A stretch of 64,000 nt of DNA from Candidatus Rubrivivax defluviihabitans (GTDB taxonomy: Bacteria > Pseudomonadota > Gammaproteobacteria > Burkholderiales > Burkholderiaceae_C). The stretch spans positions 1 to 64,000 of the forward strand of contig JADJMW010000005.1 in assembly GCA_016709385.1 (NCBI GenBank). The letters run 5' to 3'. Positions within the stretch are counted from its first letter, which is position 1. Each line of letters begins with the position of its first letter. This document shows, piece after piece, positions 1-7,781 of this stretch. The translations under genes were made by a program, and so were the position numbers. Under the pieces are notes generated by a model. It saw only the letters and a list, made by a program, of their open reading frames with translations, was not told where the DNA came from and did no database searches.

Positions 1-768
1 TGCTTGAACGGTGAAGTCCGGCTTCGCCACGGGAACATCAGGAAGACGATCGGTCGAGCCGACTGGCGCAGACGCGCGAGAGAACCTTGCTCGACCCTCC
101 GCCTCTATCTCGGATCGGTGTTGCTCGACCTCGGACCGAGCGCTTTCCAAGGTGCCGCGCCTGTACCTGAACTGTCCGCATCGGCTGTTGTAGTCCGCTA
201 CGAGCGCGTTGAATCTGTCTATGTCCGTGTCGCTGTAGCTACTGATGACCACCTTGGCCGCGTCTAGTCGGATGTTTTCCGCTGTGCAATATCGCAGCTG
301 AGGCATCGACAAGCTCAGACCGTTGCCCACCGGAGGCGACTCCTCAGTGGGCCGATTGGACTGCTGAACAGCCGGCGTTGGCGGCTGCCAAGCAGGAGTC
401 GTAGATGGCGCAGACTGGGATTCCGGAGCCGGCGTATAAGTCGGCGATGTGCTTGGGGTGCGCTTGTCTGAAAGCGAGGCGAGCCAGATCAACCCAACCA
501 CTACCGCGATGCCGACAATCCACTTTCCTGTAGATCCACCTCCGCCTGGCTGCGGCGGGGGCTGATAGGCAGGGCTCGGCTCCGACGAAGGTGACGAAGT
601 TTGAGGCGCGGTCGTACGAGTGGCCTCACGACTAGCCGCGTGGGGAGGTGCTTCTGCATTTCTGCCGGCTTCCGATACGGTGGCGTCGACATCAGAGACC
701 AACGACGACAGGCCAGCGAATCCTTTGGTGCCGTCCTTGCGATCTTGGTCGTCTGCGCCTCCTCCCAC
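1..768 (-). CDS. Partial single-pass membrane protein, last visible gene of the Hsp70/AAA operon
   Basis: A GTG start at 768 opens a frame that stays free of stops to the window edge, giving 255 residues with no C-terminus. It begins 10 bases after the stop of the AAA ATPase gene. Residues 1-80 are a Pro/Ser/Thr/Gly-rich, probably disordered cytoplasmic segment ending in a GGGG linker. One hydrophobic helix follows (about 83-97, WIVGIAVVVGLIWLA), then a second Pro/Ser/Thr-rich linker. The compact C-terminal domain has the pattern LSMPQLRYCTAENIR, then DIDRFNALVADYNSRC, then a charged helix. I have seen similar C-terminal patterns in unnamed bacterial membrane proteins, but I know no function for them. 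Inference: it anchors the chaperone/ATPase module to the inner membrane. The overlapping ATG frame at 770-501 is a shadow. Confidence 0.72.
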   Translation of the reverse strand, partial: MGGGADDQDRKDGTKGFAGLSSLVSDVDATVSEAGRNAEAPPHAASREATRTTAPQTSSPSSEPSPAYQPPPQPGGGGSTGKWIVGIAVVVGLIWLASLSDKRTPSTSPTYTPAPESQSAPSTTPAWQPPTPAVQQSNRPTEESPPVGNGLSLSMPQLRYCTAENIRLDAAKVVISSYSDTDIDRFNALVADYNSRCGQFRYRRGTLESARSEVEQHRSEIEAEGRARFSRASAPVGSTDRLPDVPVAKPDFTVQA

Positions 769-778
769 ATTCCGCCCC

Positions 779-2221
779 TTAAACGAAGCCTATGCGGCGC
801 TGACTTCCGCCCTCACGCTCCCGTGCTGGCGTTGCGGCCATCGCGGCAAGCAGGCTCTCTTGATTCAGCTGGTCCCTTCCAGCACGCGCGGCCAGCCGCG
901 CGCCTTCGCGCACGATGAAGGTCACATCAGACAGGGGCCGGCCCGCCATTTCACGAGCAAAGGGTCTTGGGTCTACCGAATCATCTTTCGGCAACGTGGA
1001 CAGGAGCTTCTCTAGTAGGGAAAGCACCTCAACTTCACTTGCAAAGTCGACCTTGATAACGTGATCGAAGCGCCCCCGACGAAGAATTGCAGGATCAATC
1101 ATCTCGATCCGATTCGTCATCGCAACGATTAGGACATCGCTTTTGGCGGCCTCAGGAATCCGCCTCAGAAACTCGGCGACTTCTTCAACACGGTGGTGAC
1201 CGCTACCCATCTCGCGGTCGGCGAGGAAGGCCTCCATCTCATCGATAACGAGGACTGACGGCGCGTTCTGAATCGCCTTGTCAAAGACCTCTGCCACCTT
1301 CTTGCTGGTCTCGTGGATGTAGGGGCTCGCGACACTAGATGCATCAATCTGAAAACTTGGCCAACCTAGGAAGTCGACCAGACGGTCAACAGCGAAGGTC
1401 TTCCCACAGCCCGGAGGACCGTGCAACACAACAGCCGATGGGAACTCGATCCCAAGCGCCTTGTACCGGTCACGGTTCTGAACTATGTCGACTATGTGTT
1501 CGTTGAAGAAATCGGCCAACTCAGGCCGCCCTGCAAGCTCGAACACCGCAGGCTTGTCAGTCTCTTTGGTGGGAGTTGCCGAAGGCTCTCTTGACCGCTC
1601 CGCCGGAATTGGCTTGTTCTCATCAGGTACAGAGCGCCGCTTTGTCGCAGGAACGACTTCGGCAACTTCAAATCCGGCAGCTTGAACAACGTCCTTCAAG
1701 TGACCGGCCCCCAGCCAACTCATCGTCTGACGTAGGCGCCTGAACGCCTTCGCTGATACCGGTGCCCCTCCGGTCAGCCAGTAGCCCAACACAACGTCAT
1801 CGTCCGTCCGCGACGAGATGCTGTATGTGGGGAGAAGACGGCTAATCTTCTCGACGTAGAGTGCATCCTGAAGGGGCGACTCTCCATCGACAGTTCGAGT
1901 TGCCTTGAAGGCCATTGCGAATGACAGCGCCTCGGCCTTAGTGTCCGGTGACTTTCCTTCAGTCACAGGGCACAAGACTTGGGTGGCCCCACAGGAGATA
2001 GACCGCAGGCGGCGATCGCCATAGTCGAAGGTTTGAAATTGACCGTCCTCGGCGATCCCGGAGTCAACCCAACGCTTGGCCAGGTCGTCCAGTGCGACCA
2101 GTGCTCGACCGGCACCTTGCGTCTCCAAGATTTGCCAATTCGCCCCCTCAAATAGCGCCACTCGGGTTTTGGCGCCGTCGGGCAGCTTGAAGCCAATTGG
2201 AAGCCACGAGTCAATTGCCAT
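779..2221 (-). CDS. AAA+ ATPase, Cdc48/FtsH-like, in Hsp70 operon
   Basis: This is a 480-residue protein. An unrecognised N-terminal region (1-225) is followed by one classical AAA module. The module shows Walker A GPPGCGKT near residue 267, Walker B VLVIDEMEAF near 321, and a sensor/arginine-finger segment (AMTNRIEMIDPAILRRGRFD) near 365-385. A C-terminal helical lid region follows. The P-loop and RRGRFD signature are typical of hexameric protein unfoldases such as Cdc48, FtsH and ClpX-like AAA proteins. No protease domain is present. The gene lies 3 bases downstream of the Hsp70 gene and is presumably co-transcribed with it. The combination suggests cooperation in protein remodelling; the substrate is unknown. 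The N-terminal 220 residues may be a substrate or adaptor domain. Confidence 0.85.
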   Translation of the reverse strand: MAIDSWLPIGFKLPDGAKTRVALFEGANWQILETQGAGRALVALDDLAKRWVDSGIAEDGQFQTFDYGDRRLRSISCGATQVLCPVTEGKSPDTKAEALSFAMAFKATRTVDGESPLQDALYVEKISRLLPTYSISSRTDDDVVLGYWLTGGAPVSAKAFRRLRQTMSWLGAGHLKDVVQAAGFEVAEVVPATKRRSVPDENKPIPAERSREPSATPTKETDKPAVFELAGRPELADFFNEHIVDIVQNRDRYKALGIEFPSAVVLHGPPGCGKTFAVDRLVDFLGWPSFQIDASSVASPYIHETSKKVAEVFDKAIQNAPSVLVIDEMEAFLADREMGSGHHRVEEVAEFLRRIPEAAKSDVLIVAMTNRIEMIDPAILRRGRFDHVIKVDFASEVEVLSLLEKLLSTLPKDDSVDPRPFAREMAGRPLSDVTFIVREGARLAARAGRDQLNQESLLAAMAATPAREREGGSQRRIGFV

Positions 2222-2224
2222 GAC

Positions 2225-4717
2225 TTAGCTCCGCACGATGTTGGCGCCGGCCATCATCTCATCGTCACCGCCGGATCCGATGCGTATGGAATCCATTTGT
2301 GCCACGACAGCACGCAGCTTGTCGATGTCGTTGGCCTTGAGAGCCTCGGCCCCAACGTTGGAAAGCTGTGCGTGCTCTCTCGCGTCAGGGAAGAGGTAGG
2401 AGTCCTTCGAGAGCCACTTGAAGCGATCAATGACAAACCAGTCTTGACGCCAAAGGATCATGAAGTTCTTGCTGCGCAGGTCGTCCAGGTGGGCCTCGAA
2501 GTCGCCACTGTTGTTGTCGATGGCGCGCTGCGCAGTCTTGGCCAAGTTGTCAAACGCGTTCGCCTCGGTTGGCCGAGCATGCTCGCGAACCGAGCGGTCG
2601 AAGAAATCAATTGCCTTATCCAGCTCCATCTGCCGGATCTCCTTGAGGTGATCCTTCCGGGCAAGTGCGAGCAGCCGCTTGGCTTCCTGCACGTTGTCCA
2701 TAGCCTGTTTGGCAGTTTCAGGATCCGTCTCGCCAGACTTGATGGACTCAGCTTGCTCTAGCTTTTCTCGGGCTTGCTGGAGCCGTGGATCATCGATCTT
2801 GGACTCCATTTCATCGAGCCGCTGAAGTGCGTGCTCTGACTGTTCTTCCACCAGCTTCGATGCTTGCGTGTAATCGATCTGGCCGTCCTGACGCGAGTAG
2901 AAGTTGCGCCCACTGTGGAAGGAGCCACCGATCGATGGAACCGAGACCTCCATCATGATGTTTCCCGAGTCCAAGACCTCGTACTCGCAGATCATCTCGG
3001 CGCCGGCGGCAATCACTCCGTCATCAAAATCGGAGCCCTTGATCTCGAACATGCCAATGAACCTGTTGTCATTGATCGGGTCCGAAATCTCTCCCTCCCA
3101 GAGCTTGAACTTGATGGAGCCGGCGCTGCCTGCTCGCAAGGACTCCTCGGTCTTGAACGTCTTCTTGCCCTTCTTGGGCAGTTGATCGCCCTCGCGCACC
3201 AGATGGTCCAGCACTAGGCGCCCACCGAGTTTGTCCCGAGCCTCGACGCCTACGGAGTGGGAGGCAGGGATTGCGTCAATGCTGGCAGCCGTTCTGGCGA
3301 TGACGATCTTGTCTTCCTTCAGGGAGACTGGCCCGCCCTTGGAGTCGAAGACAAAGATCTTGAAGGTGTTCTCACCGGGCTTCGTTAGGATCAACTCGAC
3401 TGCCGCCCCATCTTTCAGGGCCAGGCGCCCTGATGACCAGCCGGTGTCTAAGCTATCGATTTGAAATTCGGTGCCGGTCGCAGCCTTACCGCCCACCTTT
3501 GCCACGATCTTGGCCTTGGAGTCGGGTGTACGGGCGATGAAGTTAAATGAAAGATCAAGGGAGCCACCGGTGCTCAAGGCTCCGCGTGTGCTCTTGCGCC
3601 CTCGGCTTTGAGACTTCCAGTCAATCGACTCCGCAAAAACAGCGGCACCTTCAGCAACCGCTGTCATTGGGTTTACATCGGTTGACGGTGCAATACCGAT
3701 CTCGAATGCAACTTTGTCCCTGAGCGGCTTGTACTGCGTCGGTCCGCCAACGAAGACGACACGCTCAACGTCGTGGGCGCTAAGACCGGCCTTTTCCAAG
3801 GTCTCCCGAGCAGATTGAATGGCTTCATCAATCTTCGGTGCAATGAGTTCGTCGAGTTGTTTGCGGCTGAACGGGATGTCGACGTAGACCTCTGCACCAG
3901 ACTGGTCAGTGACGCCAAGATCAGACTCGGTCAGGCTGATGACCGACTCTTCCTTCGCAGAGAGTTCAATCTTGGCCTTCTCCGCCGCCCACAAACACAT
4001 CCGCAGCAAGGACTTGTACTTGCTGTTGGCGGTGAAGTCGTCGGGCAGGTCGAACTGCGATAGAAGCCAGGGCTTGACGACGTTGTCGAGGATGGAGCGG
4101 TCAAAGTCCGTCCCGCCACACATGGCGACCCCGCCGTGCGCAAGGAGGCTGACCCGTCCGCTGATACTTTCGGCGATCGCAATATCTAGGGTTCCTCCGC
4201 CAAGGTCAAAGACCAGGAATACGCCGTCGCCCTTGCGCTGCTTCATGACACACATGACGGCAGCAACCGGTTCCTGCATGAGCGCAACGCTGCCAAGTCC
4301 AGCCATCTCGGCTGCGGCCAACGTTGCGTCCTTCTGCATCTGATTGAACGCCGCTGGGACGGTGATCACGGTCCCTGTCGTTCCGCTGTTGCGAATCTCT
4401 TCGGGGAGATAGCCGAAACACAGCTTCAGAATCTCCGAGGAGCATTCTTCAGGCGTCATGGTGATGTTCACCGCGCCGAGCTTCACGGGCGTGCTCGTGC
4501 CCATCATCCGTTTGAACTTCGTTGCGGCGTTGTCCGGGTTCTTTGCGGCGCTGTCATATGCCCGTTTCCCCAGGTACTTGTTCCCGCGCCGGTCAATGAA
4601 GATGGCGGAAGGGGTTACGTCGTTTTGATCGGGACTCTTGTAAAGGCGAACCGTCTCGCCGTCATATGAACAGATGGCACTGTTTGTGGTACCGAGATCA
4701 ATGCCGATGTAGTTCAT
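2225..4717 (-). CDS. Divergent Hsp70 (DnaK-family) chaperone
   Basis: An 830-residue Hsp70. The nucleotide-binding domain is well conserved: phosphate-1 motif GIDLGTTNSAI at residues 4-14, phosphate-2 motif FDLGGGTLDIA near 170, and adenosine motif VGGPTQYKPLRD near 325. The region after about residue 375 does not read like a standard DnaK substrate-binding domain. It is longer than usual, begins with an Arg/Ser/Gly-rich linker, continues through beta-rich sequence, and ends in a Glu/Lys-rich coiled-coil-like stretch (about 640-720) plus a helical tail. DnaK is normally about 640 residues, so this is an extended paralogue and not the housekeeping chaperone. The upstream GrpE-like gene overlaps its start by 4 bases and the AAA gene follows by 3, so the three are a translationally coupled set. 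Confidence 0.9.
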   Translation of the reverse strand: MNYIGIDLGTTNSAICSYDGETVRLYKSPDQNDVTPSAIFIDRRGNKYLGKRAYDSAAKNPDNAATKFKRMMGTSTPVKLGAVNITMTPEECSSEILKLCFGYLPEEIRNSGTTGTVITVPAAFNQMQKDATLAAAEMAGLGSVALMQEPVAAVMCVMKQRKGDGVFLVFDLGGGTLDIAIAESISGRVSLLAHGGVAMCGGTDFDRSILDNVVKPWLLSQFDLPDDFTANSKYKSLLRMCLWAAEKAKIELSAKEESVISLTESDLGVTDQSGAEVYVDIPFSRKQLDELIAPKIDEAIQSARETLEKAGLSAHDVERVVFVGGPTQYKPLRDKVAFEIGIAPSTDVNPMTAVAEGAAVFAESIDWKSQSRGRKSTRGALSTGGSLDLSFNFIARTPDSKAKIVAKVGGKAATGTEFQIDSLDTGWSSGRLALKDGAAVELILTKPGENTFKIFVFDSKGGPVSLKEDKIVIARTAASIDAIPASHSVGVEARDKLGGRLVLDHLVREGDQLPKKGKKTFKTEESLRAGSAGSIKFKLWEGEISDPINDNRFIGMFEIKGSDFDDGVIAAGAEMICEYEVLDSGNIMMEVSVPSIGGSFHSGRNFYSRQDGQIDYTQASKLVEEQSEHALQRLDEMESKIDDPRLQQAREKLEQAESIKSGETDPETAKQAMDNVQEAKRLLALARKDHLKEIRQMELDKAIDFFDRSVREHARPTEANAFDNLAKTAQRAIDNNSGDFEAHLDDLRSKNFMILWRQDWFVIDRFKWLSKDSYLFPDAREHAQLSNVGAEALKANDIDKLRAVVAQMDSIRIGSGGDDEMMAGANIVRS

Positions 4718-5085
4718 ACGTGCGCCTTCCTGAGCATTACCGTGCCCTGTTTCCTCAACCCTTCGGGACCCATAATAATTGGCTCCACCATTTGATCGAC
4801 AAGCAACAGGTCATCTGGTCCAAAGTCGCCGATATTCAGCGCGGATGCAGCCATTCCAGGATCAAATGGTTGGCCTTCAACATTCACGAGTTTTAATCCG
4901 CTTGCATCCAGGCTTTCCTCAAGCTTCTTTTGGAAATACCGCAACTGGTTCACATATCTCGAACCTTCGCCCGCATCGAGTTTGCTAACCAGCCTAGAAA
5001 ATAGCTTTGAAAAACGCCAGCTCTCGACCGCAACATCAATTAGTGATCGTTCAAGCTGTTCGCTCCCGTTATTTTGTTCACTCAT
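4714..5085 (-). CDS. Small GrpE-like nucleotide exchange factor for the neighbouring Hsp70
   Basis: A 123-residue protein starting at the ATG at 5085 (MSEQNNG). A longer upstream-extended frame exists but would overlap the whole preceding gene, so I reject it. The C-terminal half has the GrpE beta-domain pattern: a helix ending KKLEESLDASGL, then VNVEGQPFDPGMAASALN, then hydrophobic strands ending EPIIMGPEGLRKQGTVML. In GrpE the E-G-x-P-F-D-P segment starts the beta domain that opens the Hsp70 nucleotide cleft. Canonical GrpE is near 190 residues, so the long N-terminal dimerisation helix is shortened here. It overlaps the HTH gene by 8 bases and the Hsp70 gene by 4. Assignment rests on motif and context. 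Confidence 0.7.
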   Translation of the reverse strand: MSEQNNGSEQLERSLIDVAVESWRFSKLFSRLVSKLDAGEGSRYVNQLRYFQKKLEESLDASGLKLVNVEGQPFDPGMAASALNIGDFGPDDLLLVDQMVEPIIMGPEGLRKQGTVMLRKAHV

Positions 5086-5314
5086 CGCGCGTTTCCCCCT
5101 TATTCGACAGTTCGTCTGTGCCGCTAACTTCGTCAGACTGCCGACGTATCCATAGATCAATCTCTGCCCTAGAAAAACGCCAAGATCCTCCGACCTTAAA
5201 CGCGGGAATCTTCCTGGATGCCGCGAGTCTGTAAATCGTGCGCTCGGTAACCTTGAGATACTCCGACACCTCCTTAAGGGTGAGAATCGCAGCATCGATC
5301 GGTTCGTTGGGCAT
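5078..5314 (-). CDS. Excisionase-family HTH DNA-binding protein
   Basis: A 78-residue protein with the MerR/excisionase-type winged HTH pattern at residues 11-58: LTLKEVSEYLKVTERTIYR, then KIPAFKVGGSWRFSRAEIDLWI. This is the common SinR/Xis-like DNA-binding domain (TIGR01764 type). It is the first gene of the Hsp70/AAA operon, so it is probably the local transcriptional regulator and not a recombination directionality factor; no integrase is adjacent. The remaining C-terminus is short and acidic. The 211 bases upstream, to the next gene, hold no further ORF. Confidence 0.85.
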   Translation of the reverse strand: MPNEPIDAAILTLKEVSEYLKVTERTIYRLAASRKIPAFKVGGSWRFSRAEIDLWIRRQSDEVSGTDELSNKGETRDE

Positions 5315-5525
5315 GACGAAGGAAAATCCGTTACTTTTCTGCAGGATAGTGTAAAAGATTCAAGTCGTCGATGGGCCGATGCGAGACTTCACCGCAGATC
5401 GGCGGTGCCCCGCCTCAGGTGGTCCTGCTCGGAGACTGCGACGCCAGTCCAAGTGGCATCGGTCGGGCATGCTGCACTTGCATGTTGGCATCTGAGAAGC
5501 TCATCAGATGAGCCTGAGGAGACCA

Positions 5526-6623
5526 TCAGAAGCCGATCCTTTCCTTACGTAGGTGCTCGGCCAACCCCTTTGCACGCCCCTCGGCGCGCACGAGGTCCAG
5601 ATAAGTCTGGATCGGGCTGGCCAGCCAGACACCGTCCACCCGCTGCCTGAACAGCAGATCCCCTGGCGACTTGGTGTCGATGATGACCAGATTCGCGCCC
5701 TCACTGACGGGGCGGGCGCCCAGCTCACCCAGCGCAGCCTCGGTGGCCGAACCGACCGGCATGCGGATGCGAACCTGGGAGACGTTCGACAGAAATGGGG
5801 CATAGCGTTGGGCAGCCGCTTCGTGGGTGACCACGTAGTCGATCCCATGCGAAGAACACACATCGTCGAGTCCTGCGGCCAGGGCGTCGACCTTCATGGA
5901 GGGAACGAAGAACCTGCGCATCGCCTCAGCCGGTTGCTGCCGCAGGCTCGTGGCCCAGGCATCCAGCAATGCCGCAGGCTGACTCACGCGCCGCTGCTTG
6001 CTAGGCCCCTGCCCCCGTGAATCCAGCCAGTCGAGTCGTTCCAGTTCGGTCAAGACCATCGACACCGTCGACGGGGATGCCGAGACGTCCTCGGCCAGCT
6101 CGGTCACACCCAGCCAGTCCTCGCGGCGCATCAGCAGGCCATGCAACACGTGAGCGCGACGCCCGGAAAATAGCGAACGGATGGCCCGGGAGGTCGACTT
6201 CGATGGTGGCTTGTCAACGAAGAAGAGTGCCCCCGGTGCCGGGAGGTACAGGCTGCCCCCGGCGTCGAAATAGCCGACCCGCTCCGTTTTCAGCAGGTCC
6301 TTGGCGCCCGGTGAGATCGATTCGGCCGCGAGCAGCGGCACGGCGCCTTCTGCGCCGGCATCGCCAATGCGTCGCGACGCTGCATCCCGGATCTGCCAAA
6401 GTGCCTGCCGGACATCCCGTGGATAGAGCACCTTTCGGATCCCGACCAGCAGTGCCAAGGGACGCCCGGCAACCTGCATCGAGACTGAAACGTCGCTCAC
6501 CGCGGCCTGCCCGCCGGCGTCGACTTGGCACGCGAGATCGGCCGTCACGTCCGGGAGGGCCCGCAGGGCTTCCAGGAGTTCGGCGATCAACGCGCTCTCG
6601 ACTTCAGATATGTTCACGACCAT
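5526..6623 (-). CDS. Winged-helix regulator, COG4861 / AbiEi antitoxin-like
   Basis: A 365-residue protein. Residues about 1-145 form a basic, nuclease-like N-terminal region (LLVGIRKVLYPRDVRQALWQI, later GYFDAGGSLYL). This is followed by a winged HTH near 165-215 (EDWLGVTELAEDVSASPSTV, MVLTELERLDWL). The C-terminal part (RYAPFLSNVSQVRIRM, LVIIDTKSPGDLLF, SPIQTYLDLVRAEGRAKGLAEHLRKE) matches the nucleotidyltransferase-like region seen in COG4861 proteins, which are annotated as type IV toxin-antitoxin AbiEi-family antitoxins or as mobile-element regulators. No AbiEii toxin gene lies beside it, so I read it as a stand-alone regulator. Two palindromes in its upstream region are likely its own operators. 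It is transcribed divergently from the gene at 6774. Confidence 0.75.
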   Translation of the reverse strand: MVVNISEVESALIAELLEALRALPDVTADLACQVDAGGQAAVSDVSVSMQVAGRPLALLVGIRKVLYPRDVRQALWQIRDAASRRIGDAGAEGAVPLLAAESISPGAKDLLKTERVGYFDAGGSLYLPAPGALFFVDKPPSKSTSRAIRSLFSGRRAHVLHGLLMRREDWLGVTELAEDVSASPSTVSMVLTELERLDWLDSRGQGPSKQRRVSQPAALLDAWATSLRQQPAEAMRRFFVPSMKVDALAAGLDDVCSSHGIDYVVTHEAAAQRYAPFLSNVSQVRIRMPVGSATEAALGELGARPVSEGANLVIIDTKSPGDLLFRQRVDGVWLASPIQTYLDLVRAEGRAKGLAEHLRKERIGF

Positions 6624-6635
6624 GCCTCATGGGTT

Positions 6636-6653
6636 ATTCGCTGTACAGCGAAT
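6636..6653. promoter_or_regulatory. Palindromic operator 1 upstream of the COG4861 regulator
   Basis: A perfect 18-base palindrome (ATTCGCTGT/ACAGCGAAT) 13 bases upstream of the regulator's start codon. It matches operator 2 at 6691-6706 to the consensus TTYGCTGYACAGCRAA, which supports a dimeric repressor acting on both divergent promoters. Confidence 0.6.
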
Positions 6654-6690
6654 GAGGGAACTGTATAGAATATTCCGTAAGAAGGCAATA

Positions 6691-6706
6691 TTTGCTGCAC
6701 AGCAAA
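6691..6706. promoter_or_regulatory. Palindromic operator 2 in the divergent intergenic region
   Basis: A 16-base inverted repeat, TTTGCTG-CA-CAGCAAA, about 40 bases from operator 1. AT-rich sequence with -10-like hexamers for both directions (for example TATACA on the minus strand at 6667-6662) lies between the two sites. Confidence 0.5.
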
Positions 6707-6773
6707 ATTGGCTCCAGATTAGCTCAGTCGACCCAAAGACCGTCACGACACCTTCGAAGGGAGTGCGCCGACC

Positions 6774-7391
6774 ATGACCTCAAGCAAGCCGCCAAGGACC
6801 CGCACAGGGGCTGCCGACGACCCCGGCCTGCAAGCTCTGCTGGCCCTCCCGCCGGGAGAGCGACGGGACGCCGTGGCCAAGGATGTACGCCGACGAGCAC
6901 CGCAGTTCAGCGCCATCCCCGCCCATGATCTGGCAGATGCACTGGACGTCCCGGAGCACTGGCGGCCGGGCAGCGAATGGTCGTTCACCCGCTATGCGCC
7001 GATCGTCAGCGTCGAGGAACATGCCCGGTACAACTCCCCGGCATCCGAACTCGTCTACTTGATCGAAGAGGCCGTCTCGGCCGAGCGGTTCCAGCAACTT
7101 CTGAAGCATTCCGAGCCGCTGGACGAATCCGACGACCCGAGCTTTGCGTTCTTGACCAAGGGCGAACGCAGCCGCCTGGAGGATGCGATCGCCGAGAAGC
7201 AGATGGAAGCCAACGAGTCGAACGGCATGAACTGCATCGCTACATGCTCGGTCGAGAGCGACTCTGGGGCGGTTCTGGAATTCGAAGGAGACGTCGAGGA
7301 CGACGGGGCCTGCATCAATCTGCGCACGCCTTACGACAAGCGCGCCAAGCGATTCACAGACCTCTCTCGTTGCCTCACGTCGGGCTGGTAG
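6774..7391 (+). CDS. Hypothetical protein
   Basis: A 205-residue acidic soluble protein, not recognised. The start has a Shine-Dalgarno-like GAAGGGAG 12 bases upstream. The N-terminus is Pro/Arg/Thr-rich and the rest is rich in Glu and Asp, with segments such as PPGERRDAVAKDVRR, EHWRPGSEWSFTRYAPI and LEFEGDVEDDGACINLRTPYD. There is no signal peptide or membrane helix. It is the first gene of a two-gene unit divergent from the COG4861 regulator and probably under its operators. Open frames on the opposite strand and in frame +2 lack protein-like composition. Confidence 0.6.
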   Translation: MTSSKPPRTRTGAADDPGLQALLALPPGERRDAVAKDVRRRAPQFSAIPAHDLADALDVPEHWRPGSEWSFTRYAPIVSVEEHARYNSPASELVYLIEEAVSAERFQQLLKHSEPLDESDDPSFAFLTKGERSRLEDAIAEKQMEANESNGMNCIATCSVESDSGAVLEFEGDVEDDGACINLRTPYDKRAKRFTDLSRCLTSGW

Positions 7392-7434
7392 TGGTTGTCG
7401 AGTCCGAAATCCTTGTCGAAAGAGCGGCGCAGCC

Positions 7435-7764
7435 ATGAACCCAGCGACTCCGACATCGCCAGCCAGGGGCAGGCGCCCGAGCGACATCTTCAACGGTGCC
7501 GCGGTCAAGCGGAAGTTCGTCGAGGAAGTGCTCGACATCATCCGCAAGACCGCCACCTCGCATCAGACCTTCATCGAGGGAACCATGGTTTCGTCGTCCG
7601 AGCGCAACGAGTGGACGCTGCCCACCGGCAAGGCAGTGAAGACCGCTCCGTTCTGGGGTCGCCCGAGTTCTCTTTACGTCGACGATGAACAGGCTCGTGC
7701 GCGGATCATGCAAGCCATGGGCATCGACCTCAAGAACAGCCATACCTACCGGAAGTACCTGTAG
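7435..7764 (+). CDS. Hypothetical protein
   Basis: A 109-residue basic protein, 43 bases after the preceding gene. It starts at ATG 7435. Visible features are RRPSDIFNGAAVKRKFVEEVLDII, then FIEGTMVSSSERNEW, then a C-terminus ending GIDLKNSHTYRKYL. I do not recognise the family. It converges on the DUF4400-type gene, with only 17 bases between the stops. Confidence 0.55.
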   Translation: MNPATPTSPARGRRPSDIFNGAAVKRKFVEEVLDIIRKTATSHQTFIEGTMVSSSERNEWTLPTGKAVKTAPFWGRPSSLYVDDEQARARIMQAMGIDLKNSHTYRKYL

Positions 7765-7781
7765 CACCGACCCCGGTCGAC

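Noticed and set aside
6977..7438. Plus-strand 153-residue frame overlapping the gene at 6774
   Set aside because: Arg/Gly-rich composition and no start signal; the 6774 frame has a Shine-Dalgarno sequence and normal composition.
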